DNA from: Pseudorasbora parva
Taxonomy: Eukaryota > Chordata > Actinopteri > Cypriniformes > Gobionidae
NCBI RefSeq assembly: GCF_024679245.1
Contig: NC_090178.1
Span: forward strand, 15,764,713-15,828,712
Length of the DNA stretch: 64,000 bases
Direction of reading: 5' to 3'
The position numbers and the translations under genes are program-made. Of this stretch, positions 1 through 13,446 are shown in pieces; positions within the stretch are counted from its first letter, which is position 1; every line of letters starts with the position of its first letter. The notes under the pieces were generated by a model. That model was not told the DNA's origin and ran no database searches. It worked only from the letters and a program-made list of their open reading frames with translations.

Positions 1-1007
1 GGCCTCACCACCTCAAAAATGGGAATCGTTTCTGATACAGAGAAAGCAATATGACAACACTGTAGCGCGACAATCGCAAGACCTCCGACCCTCATTTTCC
101 CTTAACTCAGCTCTCGCTCCTCAATCTGTCTCCACTGCCCTTCTGGAAAGGACGGAACAGGTGACCCAACCAAGGAAGGAAGCACAGATAGGGCGGATGT
201 GTGGCTTTCCTTCCACAGATAGATTAACAGCCAAGACACTTCTACTGAAGAAAAAACAAGCAATTACAACAGACAAACTCACCTTTGCTTCACTATTAAG
301 CCCATATTAGTAAGCAATGCATGTTATATTTTCAAATTATGACTGAAAATTGATTTGCAAAGTATATTTCTATAATATTAATAGGTCATCACTGCTTTGT
401 AGCATAATAGATTTAGCTTGACTGCAAATTCAAACAGCACATATGTCTTATGATCCATCCACTGTCGTTTTCGGGTGCTTTGGCTCTGTCTTTGGAGCTG
501 GGAGGATAAAAAGTAATATGTGACCTTTTAGTCTCTAGTTCATTGGAGCGAGCCAAGAGGGGATTGTGTCGGACACAAGGATACGAAGACAAATATGGTC
601 AAATCAGATGCAGCCATTTTGAGGTTATGTGACTCCTCTTCTCATCCCGAGATAGCTATTTTTGAGTTCTCGGCACAGAGGCCCGGAGAGGCTTTGGTAA
701 ACATAAGCTCGGACTCACAACCTTCATCCACTGGCCTGAGTCTCACATGCCTTCAAGGGCCTACAAAGGAGCTTTTTTACTCTGCAAGCTCTGCTCACTG
801 ACTCTTTATCTATTACGTAGCCTGACTGGATAACGTTAAACTGCAGAGCTATTATCTCACACTATTTCCTTTGGACAGTATTCATAACAATAGCGAAATA
901 ATGAAATTTAATTCTGGATGATATATTTTTTAACTTCAAATATGTGATTCGAAAACGACTTGCTCTGGTGTGGCACTTTAAAGAGCTCTCTATCAGATTT
1001 GAACAGG
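1..1007. other. unassigned interval
   Basis: AT-rich. The 68-codon frame at 595-801 has no recognisable features. Nothing else seen. Confidence 0.5.
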
Positions 1008-1260
1008 TCTTTTTTCAAACGTCATTTAAGGACTGAACATTACGATAAGCAGTGTACAGCTTTAGATAAGCACAACAGCCTCTGGCAGTCTGTTTGGGCC
1101 CCTAAAATGGTGTCTAGAGAGAGATTGTAGTCAACTTTATTTTAAAGTTTTGTCTGCTAAGGCATTTCAAAACAATTAAAACTAACTACAATCTGAGCAG
1201 CGTTAATTGCACTTTAACACTTCTAAAACTTGTGGATAAAGTGACTTAAAAACAACAACA
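1008..1260 (+). repeat. segmental duplication, block X copy A (partial)
   Basis: The pieces CATTTAAGGACTG (about 1022) and TTGCACTTTAA (about 1207) with their flanks recur at about 4200-4270. Similarity is patchy. Confidence 0.45.
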
Positions 1261-1347
1261 AAATGTGTGAGTTTATGACTTTTTTGTGCATGTTGAAAGA
1301 CTGGAAAAAAGGTAACATGTCGTCATAGATACTACAATTATCTATGT

Positions 1348-1671
1348 CGTCAACTTCACTATAGATAATAATGAAACAAAGATAAAGATAACTGTTTTAC
1401 AAACACAAAGACACATCTGCCCAAGAACAGACGTGCAAAGTTTAGTCGGCACAAGAAAATAAAACTGCTTTTTGTGGGACTGCTATTTGAAACACCTGAG
1501 CAATATGCTGCTTCTTATACAACTCCTGAAACTGCACAGGAAAAAAATAACGCTGAAGTTGGTTTTCTCTGAATGCGATCACCTGTTGCAAGCTTTTAAA
1601 AGTAAGCAGTCAAGAAACAAACGCTGCTTTGTGAGCTCATGAGCCACAGTGGATCATAAAAACATCTTCTG
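1348..1671 (+). repeat. segmental duplication, block Y copy A
   Basis: Matches 5434-5790 over its length (for example CGTCAACTTCACTATAGATA and TCTCTGAATGCGATCACCTG) with small indels. It continues, after the hAT-like insertion, into block Z at 3984-4185. Confidence 0.8.
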
Positions 1672-1889
1672 TAGGACTGGGAATTGACATTCATTTCACA
1701 ATTTGATTTCACAACTGATTCAATATTGATTAATTAGGTCCTAACAGTATATGCCAAATTTACTCAAGGAAAAATATCTCTCAACTAATGCTGTAAACTA
1801 TACAGGGAATCCCAGCTGGTACATCATATGATTTATAGGCTATTTTTATAGGAAGTTTTTATATTAACAATACTTTTAATTAAATAATT

Positions 1890-1895
<6 letters not shown>

Positions 1896-1977
<82 letters not shown>
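1896..1977 (+). repeat. (TA)n microsatellite
   Basis: About 80 bp of pure TA inside the hAT-like element. Confidence 0.95.
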
Positions 1978-1980
<3 letters not shown>

Positions 1981-2139
1981 TTAAATGGTGGCCATCATAA
2001 AATTACAGATTTATCCAGACACATTAAATATTGAAGAACAGGTTAAAAAATACAATGAATATGCAATAAAGTGTATGTATTTAGAAAATTGCTCCTCTCT
2101 AAGTTATTTTTTTCTAGCTGACTAATGAGTTTTTGGTCA

Positions 2140-2823
2140 TTAAAGGTGAACTATGTAGTATTTTTGCAGTAAAATATCCAAAAACCACTAGGCCGGTGTT
2201 ATATATTTTGTTCAGTTGAGTACCTTCAATATCCCAGAAGTTTCCAACTATTTGTAAATTGTGAGAAAATTGCTATTTTAACTAAGGACCGGGACGTTTC
2301 AGCATTGCATTTGAGGGAGTCGCCTGTCAATTGCGTCATATCTGCGGTACACTCGGTTTCGGCTTTTATTTGGCAGGAGCGCTTTACTCTTAGCAGTGTG
2401 AACAAGTGAACGCACGGAGTAAAGTCATAACATCGTTTTAAACACACCTAAATGTATCCAATATGATAAACAGAGCTACATTACCTCAAAATCATAACCG
2501 GAAGAGCGGATCTGTGCAGGCGAACGGCGACTGTGTCCCGTCATAATAAAAGTCGCGGTATTCGCGAGGCGGGAATTTGTTTAACAATCGCTCCAGCAGC
2601 TGTGCTCAGGTCCATAACACTCGATCCTGCTCTGCTTTAGACTACAGTAACGTTAATAACCGCATGCATGAACGTGATTTCTGCCCAAGTCCTATTTTCC
2701 ACCGGCTGTGATGAGAAGACCACATCTCCCAAGATGCTGCGCTCACACTTTGCGTCATCAAACTACGATTTGTTTTGAATAGGCACCCTCCAGTGGACGG
2801 AAAGCTGCATAGTGCACCTTTAA
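2140..2823 (+). mobile_element. TTAA-flanked non-autonomous element, copy 1 of a head-to-head pair
   Basis: Starts TTAAAGGTGAACTATGTAGT and ends GCATAGTGCACCTTTAA, so it has short inverted termini at TTAA sites (piggyBac or Kolobok-like). Its interior is GC-richer than the surroundings. It matches the neighbour at 2820-3473 in reverse. Confidence 0.75.
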
Positions 2824-3473
2824 AGCTGCAATATGTAATTTTTCCGTCTGCTGAGGGCGCCTATTCAAAACAAAGGTGAAGTTTGATGCACAGAATCATG
2901 GGACATGTGGTACCTCAAAGCCAGTGGAAAATAGGGCAGAAATCATGTTCATGGATGCGGTTATTAACGTTACTGTAGTATGAAGCAGAGCAGAGTGTTG
3001 TGGAGCTGAGCAAGGCCGCTGGAGCGAATGTTATGCAAACACGTGGCTTGCGAGCAACGGGACTTTTATAATGATGGGACACAGTCGTGGGCGCCATTTC
3101 CGCTTTTCCGGTCATGAGTATGAGGTAACGCAGCTCCGTTTATCATATTAGATACATTGAAGTGTTTTAAGTGTTTAAAATGATGTTATGACATTACTCT
3201 GTGCGTTCGCTCATCAGCTGCTGTGACACTTGTTCACACTGCTAAGAGTAAAGCCTTTCTGCTGGAAACCGAGGGAAACACAGATATGATGCAATTGACA
3301 GGCGACTCCCTCAGACGTCCCAGCTCCTTGGTTAAAATAACAATTTTATCACAATTTACAAATAGTTGGAAACATTTGGGGTATTGTAAGAACTCAACTG
3401 AACAAAATACACAACATTGGCCTGGTGGTTTTTGAATATTTTACTGCAAAAATACTACATAGTGCACCTTTAA
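2820..3473 (-). mobile_element. TTAA-flanked non-autonomous element, copy 2 of a head-to-head pair
   Basis: Inverted copy of 2140-2823 sharing the TTAA at 2820-2823, ending ACTACATAGTGCACCTTTAA. Together they form an imperfect palindrome of about 1.3 kb. Confidence 0.75.
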
Positions 3474-3983
3474 ATGGCTTTTAAAAATCTAACATTACAT
3501 GACATATTGTTTGCAAGCTGTTTTTGACGTCTTTCCATAGTTGAAACACTGATTGAGTGATTACATGTGACATGATATGGATCCATGATATGGATATGGA
3601 GCAGAATCTTTCAACATACCTTCTGATGCTCATTCATGTTTATTTTGTGCTGTAACTAGTAGTAATGTGTAAAAGATGATCGGTTCATGTGTGCTCTGCG
3701 CTGCTGATTTGCTTAAAATTAGCCGCTACAGCAATCTATCAAGCCACATTAAATAGCAAAAAAACTGAATTTATTATTTACATTTTTTATAATAAATTTG
3801 ACAGAATTTAAAAGATGAGACTTTGTTTTATATCAGAAGTAACAAAACACAAAGCTTGTTGGAATTTATTAGATGGCAGGTGGGCTAAAAAGACGTCAAA
3901 ACAGCATAGACTGAAAGATTGATTCTTGTGATATCGATATTGGTTCTTAAAAATCAATAATCAATATTTTTTACCCAGCCCTA

Positions 3984-4185
3984 TTCTTCTGCATAAAAAC
4001 ACACATTTACACATATGTATACCTGCCAAGTTAAGAGACTCAACTGCTACATTCCGATCCATGACAACTTAAGAAATACATTATAAAAATCCGCCGAAAA
4101 GAGCAGAGGAAGCAGATAATGCTCTTTTAGACCAGAAAGCATAGTGATTTTACCATCTGATCCGGAGAGAAGGAGAGGTTCTAAG
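3984..4185 (+). repeat. segmental duplication, block Z copy A
   Basis: Matches about 5788-6075 (CTGCATAAAA..ACACATTTACAC, AGAGCAG..GAAGCAGATA). It is separated from block Y only by the hAT-like element. Confidence 0.72.
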
Positions 4186-4289
4186 TCTTTTTTTCTAACA
4201 TCATTTAAGGACTGTGTATTACGCTAAAATCTGAACACATTATTGCACTTTAAAACTTTCCCTTTAAAACTTGAGGGGAGTTTTAGAAT

Positions 4290-5311
4290 AGAAAGGTGTC
4301 ATATATGGGGGGTGACTGATGCTATTTGCAATGCATTAAACAAGCAGGGCAAAACTCCTGCATGTGGCTCAAATGCAGCACACACAGCGCTAGTGTGTTT
4401 CAGCAACGGAGTGTGCAGAAAGCAGCCAAGCAAGGCTGGAAACAGGAAGTGGCAAAGATGTAGCCGGACATCTGGAAAATATGATTTCTGTAAGAAATAT
4501 CTATGTTACTCCACCAAACGCAGCATATGCCAGCGCTGTGTGACAAACATATCCTGCTGTATAATCACAGGCGTGAGGTGGGGAGGAGTTCAGTGAGTGT
4601 AATTAGTGTCTAAAGTAACCTGTAATCACAGAGGCTGAAATTAATGACAGGACAGAAAGAGATAAACAATTTATACCAAATGGGAGGAAGGATGAAGGGC
4701 TGGCTGGAATGGAAAAACGTCTTGCGCGTACTGTCAAACACTTCCACTACAACCCGAAAACACAAACTCGTAATGTTTTTCAGCTGTCAACTCATAAGGG
4801 TGTTCCCTTTTGCGCGCACACACAAGTCTGAGGGGAAAACAACAGAAAAAGTCTGATGTATTAACACGATGAAATGCATGCACTCGATTGGAGGAATAGT
4901 GATTGATTCACTTGCATTCCGATGCTATCATCCTACAAGTGACAGAATGTGAGTAATAAACAAACGTGCCAAAAAAGTACCACTGTACTAGCATGATCTC
5001 ATAATACAACGTTTCATAGTACCAATGAGTGTGTTTTTTTTTTTTTTTGAACATTCGTTATGAGATTTTGTGCATTTCTTTCCTAGTATAAATCTGCATT
5101 AAGGTCATCTTAGTTAATGTCATATGTCATATGTCATATATGACATGTCATATTTTAAGGCAATGCCAATATAATTGATCTGTAGGCTATATGTTGTATA
5201 CAAATATGGCAAATCTTGGTTTATATAAAAGCAACCATAATAAATAATACACTCTGATCTTCAGCCACTTCATAATGGGGTACAACTTACTGCATACACG
5301 CAAAGGCCTAC
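4290..5311. other. unassigned interval between duplicated blocks
   Basis: The 117-codon frame at 4243-4596 has no known domain. A palindromic ATGTCATATATGACAT stretch sits at about 5132-5147 within repeated TCATATG units. This interval has no counterpart in copy A of the duplication. Confidence 0.45.
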
Positions 5312-6075
<764 letters not shown>

Positions 6076-6511
6076 ATGCTGCTGAAGTGAACAGTCACTG
6101 CTAGGGAATCTGTGAACTTGAGTCACTTTCTGCTCGCCTAGTCAAACAGGAAACCTTTCAGAAAGGGCAGGACTTTCCTCCGTCTCCCTCCCTCTCGACA
6201 CAGCCTTTACTGTATAGCCCTGTAATTATACATATGCCTTCACTTCTAATTTTATTGTGTAGAACTTTAAACGACCCGAATCCCACGATAATGCCGTCAA
6301 CGTATTATTTAAAGACGGTGGCTGTCTTCAACGCGACGCTCTCACTTGAAGCGGTTCATTCATGGCATTTTTTGGGGTGTGGAAATATAGGCTACTGTAA
6401 CATATGTCTCTATCTATCTATCTTTGTAGCATTTACACGTTTACTTAAATCTAAAAAAAGTTAAAGTCCATACCCCCACAGCTGCATATCTGTATATTAG
6501 TCATATTCTAT

Positions 6512-6762
6512 ACTGTAAAAAAAGTTTGATCAATATCGAATGATCACTGTTCGAAACACCATACATTTTTACATTGCTTTAACTCGTCAAAATAAGTTAA
6601 GCAATTTTCAACTTTTTTTTAAATCAGTTATACAAGATTAAACTCACTTTTTAAGTCAGTTTAATGCAATTTAAGTTGAATTGACTTAACCATGCAAGTT
6701 AATTGTAGGCTACTTAAAAAATTAAGGAAGCAATTTTTTAATTTTATTTTTTTACAGTGTAT
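6512..6762. mobile_element. short TIR MITE (ACTGTAAAAAAA ends)
   Basis: Left ACTGTAAAAAAAG and right TTTTTTTACAGTGT are inverted. The interior of about 250 bp is AT-rich with repeated AAGTTAA/TTAACTT-like motifs. No coding sequence. Confidence 0.6.
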
Positions 6763-8494
6763 AGTAAATATATGTCTCATTTCATTTGTAAGTACCTATA
6801 CATACATCTTCAAAGAGTCAGGTGGTTAACCTGTATCAATCATAATTTGTATAATTTATGTACAACAGAAGTCAATGACAAGTATATGATATGTCTATGG
6901 CATGACTTCATTTAGACAGCTAAACGTGCATACACATGTATCTGTGTGGCCCCCAGTGGCTTTGCCTCTACAGAAACAGTTGCTGCCCTGTAATCATTAT
7001 ACCATAGCACTTGTTATTATAGTGGACAACCTAAGTGATCATTAGCTATGTCAGGCATCAAGTTTAAACCTTACCAAGTTACAATACAGCTGTCTGTGAC
7101 TGTGATTTAAACTGTAGGCTTACATAAGCCATCTCTTGCTTGATTTCTACAGTGATCCTTCAGATTTTTTAATGTTTTATTTTGGTCTTTTCTTTTTTTT
7201 CAGAGAGGCAGCTAATAAAAAACAGAAGAACAATGTGGTGACTTAGTATTAAAGTCAAACTTGAGGCTTGTTTGTTCGATGGAGTAGAGAAACAGGTCTG
7301 AACATGCACAAAAGTGCACAGCCGACCACAGCAGATACAGAGATAGAGAGCAAGAGCAAGAGAAGAGAGAAAGAGGTCCACTTAGAATCAAAAACAAGTC
7401 AGGGGTGTCAGACCAACATAGCACAGCAGAACATTTAAAGCTGGGGCTGCCAAGATCTGAGAATGATTGATTATTGTTTGTGTATGATTATGATGAAATC
7501 CTTCTTTGGATTTATATAACATAGCTAAAAGGCACATCTAGAGCTCTCCAACAAGCACACTTTATCTTCTCCACCAATGTCGTAGCTTTTACAAAATGTT
7601 AATGGTTCTATTCAAACAGCGAGTTGTAAATCATAAATGTTCTAGTAGTGGACATGTTTAGCTACTATATGACAAAAGCATTGCGACAACTGCATAGAAT
7701 GATGCATAGAAAATCATGTCAGAAATTGTTAAATTGTTAATAATAATCATTCTTCATGATGATATTATGCATGTTGGATTGCTGAAATTTAATTACAAAC
7801 ACTTTCTACTCAATCAATCAAAATTATATAATCTAGAAATCTTATTCCTTCTCAAATTAGTATTAATAAATTAGAAAAATCTATTTTTTAGCAGAAATAA
7901 ATCTTTAGTTTTCAAAAGGTATAGCCAGTTTCTCAGGTTGGTTGTTTAAGAAAACATGTTTTTGGTGCTTCTGCACATGCCAGAGGTGAATTACATCTTT
8001 CAGAGGTCGGAACATCCTCTTGGAAAGAGCAAAGGGACTTATGAAAGCACTGGCAAGCGTGTTTAAGATCATGTTGCTCAAGTGCTGCTTTTAAAAGATG
8101 CCTGAAAGGGTAAAAGAACAAGATATGGAAAAGTGAGAGGAACTCACTTACACAAGGAAACAAATTATGGAAACTAAAACAAACAGCTCTGGGGTGATCA
8201 GATTTTTTTTAAAAAGTGTAATTTTAAAAGTAACTTAACCAAAATCCATTTGACAAATATGTTTAAAGTCACCATTAAATCAAAACCACATTTAACCACA
8301 ATTCCTATTTTTTATGGAATAGTGCAGTAATAATATATATTAACTTTTTACAGATTCAAGTGCCCAAATTTCCATCCACCTGTCATTTATTTAAAACGAG
8401 TGCAGCAATTGGCAAACGACAATGATCCAACAATCAAATTAAATCACGATGAACAAAATCAAGTCCTAGTTTTTTTCTTGAAAGAGAATCTGTC
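6763..8494. other. unassigned interval
   Basis: No gene supported. Purine-rich GAGAGCAAGAGCAAGAGAAG at about 7343-7370. Confidence 0.45.
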
Positions 8495-8640
8495 ACTTAC
8501 ATTTACATTTATGCATTTGGCAGACGCTTTTATCCAAAGCAACTTACATTGCATTCAATGTCCACATTTTCCCTGGGAATCGAACCCATGACCTTGCCGT
8601 TGCTAGCACCATGCTCTACTGGTTGAGCTACAGGAAAGCT
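8495..8640 (-). repeat. tRNA-derived SINE-like repeat
   Basis: On the minus strand a tRNA-like head has an A box TAGCTCAACCAGTAGAG (8630-8614) and a B box GGTTCGATTCC (8586-8576), the internal pol III promoter. It is followed by a body with AGCAGACGCTTTTATCC on the plus strand, a sequence seen in many fish interspersed repeats. Confidence 0.75.
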
Positions 8641-9655
8641 ACAACAATTAAATGTGGGTCAAAACAATTTTCAGTTAATGGCAACCTTAAAAGTATAAAC
8701 ACTTGCTCAGAAATTGAAAAAAAATCACCTCACCATGTTGAAATCACTTGACCTGCTGAATATTACTTTGCATTCGGATTGAGTACGTGATTAAGATGAG
8801 TAATAAAACAATCCTAGGTCTTTACAAGTTGTTTGAGACTTTTATGTGCGAGCATGCTTTATACACCTGCCCCCATTGGCATCATCTATCACTCTGGCAA
8901 TAATATAACTTTTCAGAGTTGACAGGTGTGTGGACAGATCCCCTCCTCAGAACCACCTGAAACATCTGTTCTGACATCCATCGGTTCCACCGCAGGCCTG
9001 AAGCTATGAAAGTAAACAAAACTTTTCTGTGGTTAGAGTCATCTGTTATATCAAAGAGCTTAAGTGTGTCGCGTGTGTCTTGTCGGCTCTATTCTGAGCA
9101 CACAAAGGTTCAGGAGAGGAGAGGAGTTGGGTTTCTGTTGGCATGCTTGCTATGACAGGCATACCATGTGTATCTCTGCTCTCCTGTCACCTGAACCCAT
9201 TGCTGTGGAAACCAGGGAAAATGCCAGAGATGTAGCCAGGGCCGTCACAGTAAGCCGTAAAAGAGGGCAGAGTGGTTTTCGTGGCTGAGATATTCATAAT
9301 GAGTTGGGCAAAGATGAAAGGTTATCTAAAGAGAGTGGGTTGGTAACTTCACCACATGGCTTTATGTGGAGCTGTTTTTGAGGAAGAACTTTACTATTCT
9401 ATTCTGTGCAGAGTTTGTGGTGTGGAAGCGCGTGTTTTAAAAAAATAAAAGTGGTTCTCAGTGTGTTTTACATGCACAGTAGACCATGACCCACATTTTA
9501 CATTGAACATCAAGCACGAAACACGATGCATTATATAATATAATGGTATATAATTTATATCATTTACATAGTATTCAAAGAATTTCACACGGTACCATCA
9601 TGTCCAAAAACATTACAATGCCAAGATACTTCAAAAGTTATTGTGATAGTTGTTT

Positions 9656-10772
9656 AGTTACCTTTCAATAGGGAACTCGCACTGCTTCCGGAGAAGCTAT
9701 TGGGGAATGCCTCAGCGTGACATGGCAGCCACGCTCCTAGGCAGCCAGGATACCCTGGCCCATCTCGGATCGATGACCGTAGATAGGGCCAGAGGGCTAG
9801 TGTGGCCTCACAGGCCTCTCCTCCTCCAAGGAGTAGATTGTAGAGAAGATGTGAAGCTAGAAAAAAGAAGAATTTGAGGGGAGTGATCAACACAGGCACT
9901 CCCAACACCAGTGAAGCTCCTTTAGAGCTCAAGCATTAGCCCTGAGGTCATGCCCGTGATATTCTATAGTTCAAGGCCCTAAATAGAGACCTCCATGACA
10001 GTCTAGTTGCGTGAGACTTGTACTCCCTGTGTTGAGTGCATTGCTTGTGTCAAAATGTGAACGAGTATTCCAACTATCTCAGTTAGACTCGTTTCCAAGT
10101 AGTTGGCCCTCCTCGGGCCACCCTGATGGTGATCGAGCTACATTCCTAGCACTCTTAGCTAGTTTGAGGGTCCTAGCTAGCCAGAGTACACAGATTGAGT
10201 TGCATGTTGCAGGCTTCACAGGAGCCATGATTATGGCCCCAGAGTTTGGTTGATACTCTGCTTTCTTGAACTTATAGTTATAGTAGTATACTTGCAGTAT
10301 GTTCTGTAGAGTACTTTACTCCCTGCGTCTGGCCAGAAGGTCGAAGGACTCTCTTGAGACCTCCTTGGTACATCACCATTTTAGGGCTGTTGATACCCCC
10401 TCGTTTGAGAGGATCGTCCTAGAGAACCTTGCTCCCTGAGTTTGGTCTGAAAGGTTGAGAGATTCTTGTGGACCTCCTTGGTAGAACAACTCCATTTAGA
10501 GCTGGAGGTACTGCGCTCATTATGGACCCTATGTATTCCCCAATAGCGTTTCAGAACGCAGTGTGATTTACGACTGTAACCTTGGTTCCCTGAGAACAGG
10601 GAGCAAGACATTATGTCTCCTTGCCATGTTCTCGGGCGGCCTGCACAGTCTGTTCAGATGATAAGTGGATGACATGTTCTCTAGGCGCTCCTTTTATACT
10701 TCCTGGTTCCCCAATAGCATCTCAGGATGCAGTGTCTTGTTCCCTGTTCTCAGTGCAGGGTTACAGTCATAA
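9656..10772. repeat. inverted-repeat interspersed element with repeated GGGAAC/CTATTGGGGAA motifs
   Basis: The left edge (gttacc..agggaactcgcactgc..ctattgggga) and the right edge (reverse: gtaaccct..agggaacaagacactgc..ctattgggga) are inverted relatives. A further arm of the same motif lies at about 10535-10615. The open frames inside (for example 9654-9932) show no protein family. Probably a cyprinid DNA element. Confidence 0.55.
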
Positions 10773-12764
10773 CCCAAGACAATCACCTTCAAAGTCCTTT
10801 GAATAAAAACATTCCTCATTAAATAAATGATTTGTTTCAAATGACCGTTCTTTATTATTCCTTTCCACCAGATCTTTTCATTTTCTTTGTTCTAAAAAAT
10901 TGCTATCTTGTACATTGACTTACATGATTTAAACTGAATTGAGAACTATGCTGCTTTGACAAATTCATTGTAAGGAACCGAATCAAAGATTCATTATCAT
11001 TCATTCACACATTCATTAAGTCTGAACACCACACCTTTCTCCACATCAAATGAGTCAGACTCAGAACCAAATCCCAGATAAGTCTTACCTCACACATTTC
11101 CCCATTATCCCTAAGCTTACAGGGATGTGCAGAGTATACAAATGCACTTGGAAATAATAACATCATTGAAAATGGGGCGAGGATAAGGAGGGGCTTATAC
11201 ATTCAGTCTATTCTGACTAATCTAGTGTATTTAAACAAGAGACCATGACAGATGACTCAAGAGGATTATTGGAGGACTTCAAAGTTTTGGTGCAAATTGT
11301 TATATCTTTACTGAGCCCAATGTATCTGATCAAATCATACTTATATATATATATACACACACAAGAACACACAGTTAAGGCCTGTATACAAAATCAGATA
11401 CATATGAAGTACACAGGAGATAAACACACATGCTCAAGACAAATACATTTGTTGAAACGTGCCTCGGGACACAATAACTGAACATACAGCGCTTTCAATA
11501 ACAGGATGTGAGTCACCACTAATAGGCTGAACTCATTCACCAAATGTAAATCACTTGCACTGAGAGGTGACCCAATCACTCTCAAATGCCTGGATGAAAT
11601 CCTGAATAGCTCATGGGAAGTCCTATTGGAGTGAAATAGACTGAGTCAGTGAATGGAATCAGTCCCAGGCTCCTTCCTGTGGTTTTAATCTTCTCGGAGG
11701 GGACCAATCGCCCAGTCACTCATGCTTGTTTGTCAGCTGTTACATGACACTTCCTACATTCTGTCACACACATGGCACTGGGTGAACAACATGTCTGTGG
11801 ACTTAATCACTTCCAGAGTTGTGCACGTTCGGGCTTGTATATGAATGTGGAGTATATCTCCACACGCAGACAGAGGATCTTGAGCTGATCTGATCAGAGA
11901 TCTCCTCGCTTTGCGCCAAAGTCCTGTTGGGACGGGAGTAGTGGTGTAATGTAATGATTACAGAACTTCTCTATGATTTCCATCTCATCCAAATCAGCCT
12001 GGTCAGTAAGCTTCCCATATTTTACTTTCTATAAAATGCCCTGAGAAGAGGAGACACCAGAAAATGAATGACAAACTGTATTAAGAATGGTCCATTTCTC
12101 TGAGGTGTTTTGGACAATACAGTAAGTATACTTTATTAAAGAATTGCCCAAAATTTGCTTGATTGTCCTTATAATCCAAGTTATCTGCCCGTTTTTTTTG
12201 TAATTTGCAGAGTTAAACATAATCTTGTATCTGCATGTGTAAATTAATACGGGTACCTCTGTCATTTAAATATACATCCCACCCCATGCTAACTGACAAT
12301 AAACAATTTACACATCCAAAATAACAATTACTTTACCAAATTGCTCATTCACATCAAATAACATTCACATCAGCTAAGCCCAGAATTTTGATAATGTGCA
12401 TTATGTGTATGAGAGAGTTAAAGAGAAAAAGAGGACCTGAACTGCATTATTAATACACTGGATTCCACTGACTTTCTATTTTCTACCCACCTCAAAAAGC
12501 TTTGCACGCTTGTTCACACAATTCCTCGGGCTTACAGCTAATTAACAACAAAATAAGCCAGCGGTTCTTCACAATAAAAGTAGAAGCCACATGAAAAAGA
12601 TGAAAAGGGAAAACAAAAACACTTGCTGTGTGTTAAGCAGAAAACGGGAGGTCAAAAATACAAACTTGCACAAACCACAAAAATGATTAAAATTTAAGAA
12701 AAAAAAGACAATTAATTATAATGAATACATATACATACATACATACATATATATATAGATAGAA
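10773..12764. other. unassigned interval
   Basis: Unique-looking, AT-rich, with short TATA/CATA repeats at 11345-11362 and 12727-12760. No gene supported. Confidence 0.45.
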
Positions 12765-13094
12765 GGTTGCTAGGCAACGTGGGGGAGAGGACGCTGGCGT
12801 TGTCTGTTCGCCGCTTTTCCACCCACAAATCATGTTAATGTACTATTAGATTTAGATTTTATTTTATTTCCTTATGTTTGTGACTAGTCTAACAGTCAGA
12901 GCTACAATTGGGGCTGTTGCTGATTGCTGGCAGCCACTGAGAGGACGTTGTTCGTCGTTTCGCCGTTTTCCACCGCTTCTCTGATGTTTATGTTTGAATT
13001 GCTGCGGTTGGTTCTGGTTTGGAGGACATTTGATGTTTCTCGCGCGACTGCTCACTGGTGGTCTCCCTTGGGCTTCAGCTGCATGGTGGCTGGT

Positions 13095-13135
13095 TGACTC
13101 TAGCCCAGTGCATGGTTTGCACTGGGCTAGAGTCA
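13095..13135. repeat. perfect 18-bp hairpin
   Basis: TGACTCTAGCCCAGTGCA, loop tggtt, then the exact reverse complement TGCACTGGGCTAGAGTCA. Lies in the leader of the retroposon-like unit. Confidence 0.9.
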
Positions 13136-13446
13136 TCTGGGCCATCGTAATCGGCGTCCGGCATGATGTTGGGATGTTCCGCTTCTCCGGCTGTTCCGTC
13201 CTGCATTGTGGCCGTGGAGTGGCTTGGACTTCTGCGCCGACCCCGGTGTGTCCACAGAAGTGCCCGGAAAAATGGTCTGCCTCCTGCATGGTGCTGCGGC
13301 GATCCCCATCGTTTGAATCGTCATGAAGACCCATCATCTGGTCTTCAGCTGTCGTGCCTCGGCGATGTCATCAGGACACACTGCCGCTGGGAGAAATTTA
13401 AAACATGGAGTGGACCACAGTGTGCTGCGGAGCTAACAGAGACTTC

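Larger units (their letters stand above)
1672..3983. mobile_element. hAT-like element in one copy of a segmental duplication, itself hosting two elements
   Basis: Termini TAGGACTGGG and CCCAGCCCTA are inverted. The flanks are ATCTTCTG (1664-1671) and TTCTTCTG (3984-3991), an 8-bp duplication with one mismatch. The paralogous copy at about 5770-5800 reads through without the insertion. The element is 2312 bp, of which 1334 bp are the two TTAA elements at 2140-3473 and about 80 bp a (TA)n run. No transposase was recognised. Confidence 0.8.

Noticed and set aside
4243..4596. 117-codon frame with several cysteines
   Set aside because: Overlaps duplicated non-coding blocks and shows no recognisable motif; the other duplicate does not keep the frame.
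12864..13337. 157-codon minus-strand frame
   Set aside because: Lies in the leader of a retroposon-like unit, has an overlapping opposite frame, and no known domain.
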